Shown here: positions 43,645 through 50,920 of the stretch, piece by piece
How the letters are laid out: every line of letters begins with the position of its first letter
How positions within the stretch are numbered: the first letter of the stretch is position 1
Source: Mycolicibacterium hippocampi
Lineage (GTDB): Bacteria > Actinomycetota > Actinomycetes > Mycobacteriales > Mycobacteriaceae
DNA length: 64,000 bases
Assembly (NCBI RefSeq): GCF_010723735.1
Contig: NZ_BLLB01000002.1
Coordinates: 930,001 to 994,000, forward strand
Direction of reading: 5' to 3'
Program-made: the position numbers and the translations under genes
The notes under the pieces: model-generated
Told to the model about the DNA's origin: nothing
The model's input: only the letters and a program-made list of their open reading frames with translations
The model's database searches: none

Positions 43645-44453
43645 GCCGCACCTCCGTCGAACTGTCCTGCGGTGCGCCCGCCTCCGGGAGGTCCGGCGAA
43701 GGCCTGCGCGATGGAGAGCCACTGGTCGGCGAGCGGACCGGTGGTTTCCAGCGCGGTGTCGTCACGATGCCTGCGCTGGGTGACCAGCAGGCAGAAGTCG
43801 TGCGCGGTGCCAGTGACCCGGTCGGGCACGCCCTCGGGGCCCCAGGTCCACAGCGTGCCCCCCGGTGCCGTGAGCTCGACGCGGACGGGCTCCGTGGGCA
43901 CCTCCAGGCCGTTGGCCATGTAGCTGAACGCCCGTGCTCCCACGCCGATGTGGGCGACGTGGCGCAACCGGGCCGAGGGCACACGGGTCACTCCCAGCGC
44001 GTCGGCGACGTCCTGACCGTGCGCCCAGGTCTCCATGATCCGCGCGGTCAGCGAGGAGGCCGCGCTCATGGGGAGGCCGAACCACGGGACCCGCACTGAC
44101 GGGTCGACCGTGGCGAACGCGGCGACGAGCGCGCGGCGCGCGCCGTCGAACCAGGACAGCAGCTCCGCTGTCGGCATCGGCCGGTAGCGCTCGGCGATGG
44201 TGTCCGGGGAGATCCGGCCGTCGGCGAGCATGGGCAGCACCTCGGCCGTGAACCCTTCGGGGTCGGTCGCTGAGCGCACCGCGGCGTCGTCGAAGAAAGC
44301 AAGATGGCTGATCTGATCGCGGACCGCCCAGCCTGCCGCGGGGGTCGGAGCCTCCCACCCGGCCGGGCCGTCGGGCAGCTCGGCGATCAGCGACCTCAGC
44401 TCGGCCGTCTCCGCCTCGATGTCGGTGATCAAGGACTCCATTGTCACGGCCAC
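43641..44453 (-). CDS. DinB/MDMPI-like metal-binding protein (TIGR03084 type)
   Basis: A 270-residue protein with an N-terminal four-helix DinB/mycothiol-dependent isomerase-like domain. GWAVRDQISHLAFFDDAAV and IMETWAHGQDVADALG supply the histidines expected to bind metal. A C-terminal alpha/beta domain (VRVELTAPGGTLWTWG) is as in the wider MDMPI group. GTG 44453 has GGAAGGG upstream; GTG 44447 and ATG 44441 are alternatives. It is encoded between the AtuA-like protein and a crotonase, two bases after the latter. This association in actinobacteria suggests an acyl-CoA pathway role, reaction unknown. Confidence 0.82.
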   Translation of the reverse strand: MAVTMESLITDIEAETAELRSLIAELPDGPAGWEAPTPAAGWAVRDQISHLAFFDDAAVRSATDPEGFTAEVLPMLADGRISPDTIAERYRPMPTAELLSWFDGARRALVAAFATVDPSVRVPWFGLPMSAASSLTARIMETWAHGQDVADALGVTRVPSARLRHVAHIGVGARAFSYMANGLEVPTEPVRVELTAPGGTLWTWGPEGVPDRVTGTAHDFCLLVTQRRHRDDTALETTGPLADQWLSIAQAFAGPPGGGRTAGQFDGGAA

Positions 44454-44455
44454 GG

Positions 44456-45223
44456 CTAACGTCCCTTCCAGACCGGTGTGCGCTTCTCGCGGAAGGCGGC
44501 GGGACCCTCTTGCGCGTCGGCGCTGAGGTACACCGGCTCCCATATCTGGTCGGCGAGGTCGTAGGCCTCCGTCAGGTGGTGCTCTGCGGAGAGGTATACG
44601 GTCTTCTTCGCCGCGAGTACGGACAGCGGTGCGTTGGAAGCGATCCGCAGGGCGATCTCCTGCGTTCGTTCCCGCAGTTCCGCTGCGGGCACGACCTCGT
44701 TCACCATGCCTACCTCGCGGGCGCGCTCGGCAGTGATCGGGTCGCCGGTCATCAAAATCTGCAGCGCAATCCGCGGCGGCAGCAGCCACGACAGCGGGAC
44801 AGCCCACGGCGAGCCGCGACCTACCTTGACCTCGCTGACCGCGAACCTGGCGTGCTCAGCTGCGATGACGAGGTCGCACTGCTGGGCCAGCAGGAATCCA
44901 CCGGCGAAGGCGACGCCGTTCACCGCGGCAATAGTCGGCTTGACGACCTCGATGTTGCGCCCGAACTGCGGCGCGAAGTCTGGCGGCGGAACCGTGAGCG
45001 CCGTCTCCGCCATCTCTTTCAGGTCCCCGCCGGCGCAGAACGCCTTGTCGCCGGCCCCGGTCAGCACCAGAACCTTGGCGGAGTCGTCGGCGTTGAAGCG
45101 GTGAACGGTGTCGAACAGTCCCTGCCGCACCGCCCCGTTGAGCGCGTTCCGTGCCTCGGGGCGATTGATCGTCAACCAGGCCACCCCGTCGACGACCTCG
45201 TAGGTGATCGCTTCCTCGCTCAT
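44456..45223 (-). CDS. Enoyl-CoA hydratase/isomerase (crotonase) family protein
   Basis: A 255-residue crotonase. The CoA/oxyanion parts are AFCAGGDLKEM and AVNGVAFAGGFLLAQQCDLVIA; the active-site loop is SEVKVGRGSPWAVPLSWL. The usual hydratase glutamate pair is only partly preserved (SEVKVG has one, the other position is GRGSPW), so it may be an isomerase, hydrolase or retro-aldolase-type member. ATG 45223 is used; a longer in-frame start at 45274 lacks support. It heads the crotonase-DinB-AtuA run. Confidence 0.85.
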   Translation of the reverse strand: MSEEAITYEVVDGVAWLTINRPEARNALNGAVRQGLFDTVHRFNADDSAKVLVLTGAGDKAFCAGGDLKEMAETALTVPPPDFAPQFGRNIEVVKPTIAAVNGVAFAGGFLLAQQCDLVIAAEHARFAVSEVKVGRGSPWAVPLSWLLPPRIALQILMTGDPITAERAREVGMVNEVVPAAELRERTQEIALRIASNAPLSVLAAKKTVYLSAEHHLTEAYDLADQIWEPVYLSADAQEGPAAFREKRTPVWKGR

Positions 45224-45349
45224 CAATCCCCGTCCTGATCGGCACCCGCTCTCCCAATGTGAGGGCTCGTTCACTCGCAGTACGTTACCCGGCAGGTTCT
45301 CACGATGACCAGAAACGAGCGTCGATCGGCCTTACTCGGGCGACCGGTG

Positions 45350-45612
45350 CGTCAGCTCTCGAAGTAGCTGCGGTAGCGCTCGCGAAGCACGTTCTTCTGG
45401 ATCTTGCCGGCGGCCGTGTGCGGCATGGCGTCGGTGAACAGCACGGCTTTGGGCACCTTGAACCCCGACAGCCGGGTGCGGGCGGCGGCGATCAGGTCCT
45501 CTTCGGTCAGCACGACGCCCCGGCTTCGATGTCACGATGGGGGCGACGTTTCACCGCCGGACTTGCCGAACTGGACCCGGTTGATGATGTTGGCGTCCAG
45601 GTCGTGATCCAT
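45350..45612 (-). pseudogene. fadD (acyl-CoA synthetase) ghost
   Basis: The minus strand has an ATG at 45612 followed by MDHDLDANIINRVQFG, the kind of N-terminus seen in FadD proteins. It soon hits a stop. Then, from about 45520 to the TGA at 45350, it gives the FadD C-terminus (VVLTEEDLIAAARTRLSGFKVPKAV...PHTAAGKIQKNVLRERY), with the acyl-adenylate lysine in AAGKIQK. All of the central adenylation domain is gone. This is a gene collapsed by a deletion of over 1 kb. Confidence 0.75.
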
Positions 45613-45650
45613 GGGCGGGGTGGTCCTCTCGTCGGATCGGTTCAGGGCAC

Positions 45651-46076
45651 TCAAGCGGGGACGAATCGAACGATGCCGATGTCACCGACGCGCTCGAACG
45701 CCGCACGCACCGCCATCCCCGCAACCACTGTGGTGGGGTCGCAGCCCTCCACGGTGGAGAGCATCTGCGGGCCCTCGGCCAGGCGGACCACGACGACCGG
45801 GTAGGGCGCCGATCGGGGTAGGTCGTTCCACGGGGGACGGCTGACGACTGCGGTGACGAGCACGGTCGCGTTGCCGGACAGTTCGGTCCACGTCAGCTCG
45901 GCGGAGTGGCAGCGGGGACAGAACGGGCGCGGGTAGTGGAACAGCAGCCCGCACGCGGTGCACTCGCGTACGGCGAGGCGCCCCCGGACCGCCGCCTCGA
46001 AGTGGCCGCGGTTGACATCATCGATGCGGGGTAGGACCGCCGGATCGGCCAACCCCTCCAGGTAGGTGGCGGTCAC
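45651..46076 (-). CDS. DUF35-type Zn-ribbon/OB-fold protein
   Basis: A 141-residue protein. The rubredoxin-like zinc ribbon has two CxxC pairs (CTACG and CPRCH, ten residues between them), followed by an OB-fold strand region (ATVLVTAVVSRPPW...YPVVVVRLAEGPQMLSTV). Such proteins are obligate partners of thiolase-like enzymes, for example the DUF35 part of ChsH2 with Ltp2. The gene follows the thiolase-like gene on the same strand, which fits exactly. GTG 46076 overlaps the stop of a 13-codon mini-ORF (GTGA). Confidence 0.87.
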   Translation of the reverse strand: MTATYLEGLADPAVLPRIDDVNRGHFEAAVRGRLAVRECTACGLLFHYPRPFCPRCHSAELTWTELSGNATVLVTAVVSRPPWNDLPRSAPYPVVVVRLAEGPQMLSTVEGCDPTTVVAGMAVRAAFERVGDIGIVRFVPA

Positions 46077-46114
46077 GACGGCGCCTCCGCGAAATTGATT
46101 GTCTCGGTGGTCAT
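46073..46114 (-). CDS. 13-codon coupling mini-ORF
   Basis: ATG 46114 overlaps the thiolase stop (ATGA) and the frame ends in a TGA that overlaps the next GTG (GTGA), giving MTTETINFAEAPS. It may be a translational bridge between the thiolase-like and DUF35 genes. Alternatively it is the original DUF35 N-terminus separated by a one-base shift. Existence as a peptide is uncertain. Confidence 0.35.
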   Translation of the reverse strand: MTTETINFAEAPS

Positions 46115-47277
46115 GACCCCTCCAGGATGACGGTGACGTGGCTGCAGAGCATGGAACCGTAGGCGTGGACGACCCCGAGGTCGGCCTGGCCGACCTGGAT
46201 GCCGGCCGCGCGGCCGGTCATCTGCTGGTAGGCCTCCAGTATCCCGCAGATTCCCGAGGCCGTGCCGGAGTGGCCGAAACGCAGCAGCCCGCCGTTGGTG
46301 TTCACTGGCAGCCGCCCACCGGGACGGGTGGCGCCTTCCCGGTAGAGCTCGACGGCTTTGCCGCGCTCGGCGAGGCCAAGCTCCTCGAGCAGCATCAGCG
46401 GGTTGGAGCTGAACGCGTCGTAGAGCTGCGCTAATTGGATGTCGGCGGGGGTGATGCCGGCCTGGGCGAACGCGGTGGCGCCGGAGCGGACCGCGCCGGT
46501 CCGCGAAAGATCGGGCATCGAGGTGAGGAACCCGTGGGTATGGCCCTCCCCGATGCCGACCACGTGCACCGCTCGGTGCGGCAGGTGTGCGGCCCGATCC
46601 GGCGAGACGACGACGAAGGCGCCGCCACCCTCGCACGGAATGGAGCAGTCGAGGTAGCCGAACGGACCGGCGATGTGCCGCGCGTCGAGCACCTGCTCGA
46701 CGGTGAACCTCCCGGCGTCGGCGCCGATGGCGGTCGGATGCGCCAGCGCCCATTCCTGCTGGGCGGCCACGGCCTCGGCGAACACCTCGCGACCCTGCCC
46801 GACCTCGTCGAGCCACGACTGCGCGATCAACCCGTACAGGGTGGGGATGGACGGCGCGTAGGGAAGCTCGTAATCCGGATGGCAGGTCATCGTCATCAGG
46901 CGCCGGCCGACGTCACGGATGGGCGGGAAGACCCCGGCCGACACGCACAGGACTGCCGAGCACTGACCGGCCTGGATCGCTCGCGTCGCGACACCGAGCA
47001 TCGCGAGGTGGCTCCCGCCGCCCAGCTGGACACCGAGTTGCAACCCGAGCTCGTGGAGCCCGAGAGAGTCCTGGATCTCCTCGGACAGGAACGTGTGCTC
47101 GATGGACTCGCCCATCATGGAACCCACGCAGATCAGCCCGTCGATATCAGAGCTCTCGATCCCCGCATCACGCAGGGCGGCGACGGCCGACTCGAGGTGC
47201 AAGTCCAGGAAGGGGCGGTCGAGACGGCCGGGCGTGACCTCGGAGAATCCGGCGAGCGTCGCGAGTGGTGCTGGCAT
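46111..47277 (-). CDS. Thiolase-like lipid-transfer protein (Ltp2-type, probable retro-aldolase)
   Basis: A 388-residue thiolase-fold protein. Conserved parts are IDGLICVGSMMG, CEGGGAFVVVS, LAQLYDAFSSNPLMLLEELG and NTNGGLLRFGHSGTASG. At the place of the thiolase nucleophilic cysteine it reads VQLGGGSHLAM, so the cysteine is missing. This is the state of Ltp2-like proteins that catalyse retro-aldol cleavage of a beta-hydroxyacyl-CoA instead of thiolysis, together with a DUF35 partner. The DUF35 gene is the next in the operon and two MaoC genes lie upstream. An operator palindrome sits ten bases before ATG 47277. Confidence 0.85.
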   Translation of the reverse strand: MPAPLATLAGFSEVTPGRLDRPFLDLHLESAVAALRDAGIESSDIDGLICVGSMMGESIEHTFLSEEIQDSLGLHELGLQLGVQLGGGSHLAMLGVATRAIQAGQCSAVLCVSAGVFPPIRDVGRRLMTMTCHPDYELPYAPSIPTLYGLIAQSWLDEVGQGREVFAEAVAAQQEWALAHPTAIGADAGRFTVEQVLDARHIAGPFGYLDCSIPCEGGGAFVVVSPDRAAHLPHRAVHVVGIGEGHTHGFLTSMPDLSRTGAVRSGATAFAQAGITPADIQLAQLYDAFSSNPLMLLEELGLAERGKAVELYREGATRPGGRLPVNTNGGLLRFGHSGTASGICGILEAYQQMTGRAAGIQVGQADLGVVHAYGSMLCSHVTVILEGS

Positions 47278-47287
47278 GGGTCAAGAC

Positions 47288-47303
47288 GTTAGCAGTGACT
47301 AAC
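47288..47303. promoter_or_regulatory. GTTAG-N6-CTAAC operator (site 2)
   Basis: GTTAGCAGTGACTAAC has perfect five-base arms and shares the ACGTTAGC left flank with the other copies. It begins only ten bases upstream of the thiolase-like start codon, with no Shine-Dalgarno sequence between. That suggests a short-leader or leaderless transcript whose start overlaps the operator. Confidence 0.75.
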
Positions 47304-47460
47304 AATCGCTGGCCTGGGGTGGCGGTGACCGCACACCGCCACCGACGTCCGCTCCGCGTCAGGTTCGGCATGTTGCTCGACACAGGGTGGCCAGCCGACG
47401 GCTGGGTGCCGTTTCGGCTGAGGCGAAGTCTGACGGCTCGTTCGAGCTCATTGAGCACGC

Positions 47461-47898
47461 CTATCCGGTCGGGAGCTGCAGAGTCGCCTCGCTGGGCACA
47501 CACGGCCCCTCCTCGCTGCTGACCATGAGCTCCAGGTCGATCAGGCTCGTGCCGTTCACTTCGCGCTTGCCGATGACGCGACCGGTGAGGGTTGCGGTCT
47601 GTCCCGGGTAGATCGACTTAATCATGGAGATCTTGCGACGACGGAGCAGCGCATCGGGACCGGCCCAGTCGCCGAGGCCGCGGTCGATGAAGCCGTGGAA
47701 GAACAGTGTCGACAGGTAGATCGTCCGCTGACCCTGGCTGCGCGCGTACTCGGGATCGTGGTGGCCAGGGAACCAGTCCCAGGTGGACGCCGCATTCATG
47801 CAGACCCGCTTGTAAGTGACCGGGATCGAGACCGGGGTGATCTCGTCGCCGACCGCGACGTCGTCGAACCGTAGTGTCGCCGTCGGGGTGCTGGTCAT
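47461..47898 (-). CDS. MaoC-family hydratase subunit
   Basis: A 145-residue hotdog protein of the MaoC/R-hydratase group. ASTWDWFPGHHDPEYARSQG (about 37-56) carries the hydratase D-x4-H-type catalytic stretch, followed by TIYLSTLFFHGFIDRGL. Its start overlaps the preceding gene (ATGA). Paired single-hotdog MaoC proteins of this type form a heteromeric hydratase, as ChsH1-ChsH2 do in steroid side-chain breakdown. A gap of 183 bases with an operator separates it from the thiolase-like gene downstream. Confidence 0.85.
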   Translation of the reverse strand: MTSTPTATLRFDDVAVGDEITPVSIPVTYKRVCMNAASTWDWFPGHHDPEYARSQGQRTIYLSTLFFHGFIDRGLGDWAGPDALLRRRKISMIKSIYPGQTATLTGRVIGKREVNGTSLIDLELMVSSEEGPCVPSEATLQLPTG

Positions 47899-48440
47899 GG
47901 CTGCTCCTCAGTTCGGCCCAGGTGGTCGCCACCGGTGATGTCGTACCTGAACAGCACGTTGGTGTTGCGCGCGATGACCTTGTCATGCTGGTCGGCGTAG
48001 GTGGTGAGAGAGGTGATGAACACCCCGGTGCCGAGACGGGTGGTCTTCTCCGGCGAGACCGAGACGATCTCGTCGACGGTCCACACGTGGTCGCCGATCC
48101 GTGGCCGGCGTTCCAGCTCGGTGGTGGTGGAGGCATTGATGATGTGGTGACCGGGCAAGGGCACGCCGAATGCGAACAGCGAGTCCTCGCGGTGGAGGTG
48201 CTCGGGGGTCCATTGGGGGTTGAAGCTCAGCGTCATCAACAGACCCGGCGGGCATTCGTCGCCCTCCCAGTACCGCGGGTTTCCGTCCTCCACCAGCGAG
48301 CAGTAGTAAAGCACCATCGAGCGGTCGATCGGAAACCAGGCCTGCTTACGCGGCGAGGTGCGACCGGCCCAGGCCCGGCCCTCCTCAAGAGTCCCGAAGG
48401 CCATCCCGAGACCGGTGATGTCGGTGGTCGAAGTGGCCAC
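47895..48440 (-). CDS. MaoC N-terminal-type dehydratase subunit
   Basis: A 181-residue hotdog protein of the FAS1-like dehydratase (MaoC N-terminal) type. Recognisable parts are FPIDRSMVLYYCSLVEDGNPRYWEGDECPPGLLMTLSF and PGHHIINASTTTELERRPRIGDHV. The typical catalytic histidine loop is replaced by SLVEDGNPRYW, so it probably serves as the substrate-binding half of a heterodimer with the next gene. It starts the MaoC-MaoC pair. No clear promoter was seen in the 247 bases between it and the IS630 element. Confidence 0.83.
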   Translation of the reverse strand: MATSTTDITGLGMAFGTLEEGRAWAGRTSPRKQAWFPIDRSMVLYYCSLVEDGNPRYWEGDECPPGLLMTLSFNPQWTPEHLHREDSLFAFGVPLPGHHIINASTTTELERRPRIGDHVWTVDEIVSVSPEKTTRLGTGVFITSLTTYADQHDKVIARNTNVLFRYDITGGDHLGRTEEQP

Positions 48441-48687
48441 GGTTGTCCTTTCGATCGATGGTGCGGTCCGGCTGCAGAATCGGATTCTTCGTGGTGGATC
48501 GGGCTGAAGTCCCCGGCGCGTCAGCGTACCGGACGATGCGGGAACAGGTCAGCGGCCACGCCGCCTAATGGGTGTTGATCAGCGTGTCCTTGACGGGGAT
48601 TCTGTCTCTGGAGCGGGAGGCTGATCACCGAGCCGCCGGCCGGTGAGCACCGTTGCCGCCTGGAGTGATGGTCAACTCCTAAAGCTA

Positions 48688-49834
48688 GTGGTGTGTCCCG
48701 TAATTAGTTGACAGTATTGAGGGTGGCGCGTGCTCGCGCGACCTTGGCGAGGATCGATTCGGCGGTGGCGGTCCACACGTAGGGTTTGGGGTCCTTGTTG
48801 TGGGCGTCGATGTAGTCCTGGATCGCGGCGGTCAAGTCGGGCACCGATCCGAAGACCCCACGCCGCAGTGCTTTGTCGGTCAGGTCGCGGAACCAACGTT
48901 CAACCTGGTTGAGCCACGACGAGGAGGTGGGTGTGAAGTGCAGGTGGAAGCGGCGGTGTTTGTCGAGCCACCGCTGCACCTCGGCGTGCTTGTGGGTGCT
49001 TTAGTTGTCCAGGATCAGGTGGATCTGCAGGCCCCGGGGAGCCTCGCGGTCGATGGTGCGTAGGAACTTCAGGAATTCCTGGTGGCGGTGCCGGGGTAGG
49101 CATTGGCCGATCACCATGCCGGTCAACACGTTCAACGCGGCGAACAGGGTGGTGGTGCCGTTGCGCTTGTAGTCGTGGGTCATCGTCTGCCCGCGGCCTT
49201 TGGTCATCGGCAGTGACGCCTGCGTGCGGTCCAGTGCCTGCACCGAGGACTTTTCGTCGGCGCACAGCACGATCGCGTTCTCCGGCGGGTTCAGATACAG
49301 ACCCACGACATCGACGAGTTTCTCCTCGAACTTCGGGTCGTTGGACACCTTGAAGGTGTCGACCCGGTGCGGTTTGAGGCCCAACTCCTTCCACACCCGC
49401 TGCACGCTGCTCTTCGACACCCCGGCAACCCCGGCCATCGTCCTTGTGCTCCAATGCGTCTCGCCCTCGGGGCGGCAGTCCTTGGTCAGCGTCACAATCT
49501 TCTCGATGGTGGCATCCGGGATCGAGGGCTTGCGGCCCCGCCCCTCACGGACCTGCCCGAACTTGACCAGACCGTCCTCGGCAAACCGGGTGCGCCAGTT
49601 CGCCACGGTGCCCCGCGACACTGACAGCGCCGCAGCGATCGTCGCGTTCGCCGCGCCGTCGGCAGCCATCAGCAAAGCCTTGGCCCGCACCACTTCCCGA
49701 TGCGCCTCGGACTGCGACCGGGCCAATGACTCCAACACCTCGCGCTGCCCATCGGTCAGCTTCAATGCGGGCACGGGTTTGCTCATGCCCAAAATCACAC
49801 CAACTAACTACTATTTATTTGTGGGACACACCAC
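48688..49834 (-). mobile_element. IS630-family insertion sequence
   Basis: A 1147-base element with inverted repeats GTGGTGTGTCCC at both ends, flanked by a TA dinucleotide on each side (48686-48687 and 49835-49836), the target duplication expected for the IS630/Tc1 group. It contains one transposase gene on the minus strand with an in-frame stop. The ends are intact, so it could still be moved in trans. Confidence 0.85.
48704..49786 (-). pseudogene. IS630-family transposase with nonsense mutation
   Basis: From ATG 49786 the frame gives a helix-turn-helix N-terminus (IAAALSVSRGTVANWRTRF) and a DDE domain with VLCADEKSSVQALDRTQ and HLILDN. A TAA at 49001-49003 follows. The same frame then resumes with STHKHAEVQRWLDKH and SSWLNQVERWF, including the final acidic residue. 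Related proteins have DNYSTH, so a tyrosine codon became TAA. Apart from this one change the protein (about 360 codons) is complete; sequencing error is an alternative. Confidence 0.85.
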
Positions 49835-49977
49835 TAGATCGTGCCCCGGCCGGTTGGTGAGGTCATCTGTAGCGCTCATGGGATGTCGTGCCAGTTCGAG
49901 CACTGATCCATTAGGTCGCCGCCGGATGCCTTCGGCTCGAACAGGTTTCATCCATATCGAGACAAGGAGGCGATGCG

Positions 49978-50076
49978 ATGCTCTTCGTCGGAGACGACTG
50001 GGCAGAAGACCACCACGATGTGCATCTGATGAACGACGCCGGCGAGAAGCTGGCGTCGCGGCGGCGCCTATCCTGA
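49978..50076 (+). pseudogene. IS110-family transposase N-terminal scrap
   Basis: Behind an AAGGAGG site, ATG 49978 starts a 32-codon frame, MLFVGDDWAEDHHDVHLMNDAGEKLASRR. It looks like the start of IS110-type (DEDD) transposases, where GDDWAE.HHDV carries the first acidic residue. It stops at 50076, where P450 coding sequence begins in another frame. The rest of the transposase is lost. Confidence 0.55.
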
Positions 50077-50366
50077 GCGGGTCGCGGCTATTGTTGGCAT
50101 TCGGCGCGGCCAATCGCGACCCTGAGGTCTTCGAGGATCCCGATACCTACCGCGCTGACCGAAATCCGCGCAACCACATCGCCTTCGGCTACGGCGTTCA
50201 CATGTGCATCGGAGCAACCCTCAGTCGCATGGAGGGCCAGGCGGTGCTCCGCGAACTCACTTCCCAAGCCTCGGCCATCGCAGCGGCCGGTTCGGCCACC
50301 TGGTCAACCAACAGCTCACTTCGGGGCGCCACCTACCTGCCGATCCGGCTGACACCCGCGCGGTGA
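50077..50366 (+). pseudogene. Cytochrome P450 C-terminal fragment
   Basis: About 95 codons of a P450 C-terminus: SGSRLLLAFGAANRDPEVFEDPDTYRADRNPRNHIAFG and the haem-binding loop FGYGVHMCIGATLSRMEGQAVLREL, ending at 50364-50366. The I- and K-helix parts are absent; IS110 scrap is joined directly in front. The remaining cysteine loop is perfect, but no functional enzyme is possible. Confidence 0.85.
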
Positions 50367-50920
50367 TGAACGAGGACTGTCCGAGAAACCGATGCGCGAA
50401 CCAACGCGTAATCGGTGACGGTGGATCTCAGCTGGGTGCGCCACGCCAGAGCGTGGGCTTGGCCGCAGTCGACCGCGGTACTCCTCGCAGCGTAGTAACA
50501 CCGATAATCTCGGACGGATGGGTGTGGTGACCGACGGCGATCCAGATGTCTCGGGCCTCGTGGTCCGAGTCCGATTCATGTTTCGACGCTGCCACGGGGC
50601 TCTACTGCGGGAAGGCTGATCGGGTGGAGTCGTCGGCCGCCGCGTACGACACTGAAGCACCCCTTTCGCCGAAGCTCATCGGCGTCAGGTCAGGGACGCT
50701 CAAGCACCTATCGCGCAAGGTGACAGGCGAGCGCATGGCAAGACCCACCCGCAACACTTGCCGGATGTCGTATACCTCCCGGTTGTCTCGGCCGACAAGT
50801 CCCAACCTGCGCCTCTAAACGTTAGCGACAAATAACATCTTCAGCTATTTGCAGCGGTGACCGTGGCTACTCGTCGCGACAACACTTCCCAAACCCGCGC
50901 TCCGCCTCCGGTGTCGTGCC
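50367..50920. other. Non-coding gap between P450 fragment and fadD
   Basis: About 550 bases in which no frame on either strand shows family similarity. The only structured element found is the degenerate palindrome at 50821-50836. The stretch is probably remnant DNA from deletions around the IS630/IS110 insertions. Confidence 0.5.
50821..50836. promoter_or_regulatory. GTTAG-N6-ATAAC operator-like site (site 4, degenerate)
   Basis: GTTAGCGACAAATAAC matches the other three copies in the left arm, the flanking AC and the following ATC, with one mismatch in the right arm. It lies downstream of the fadD stop, not before an intact gene, so it may be a relic of a deleted promoter. Confidence 0.45.

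Noticed and set aside
41929-43923. 664-codon plus-strand frame opposite the AtuA-like gene
   Set aside because: Composition is biased and no motif is present, while the minus-strand frame has clear AtuA features.
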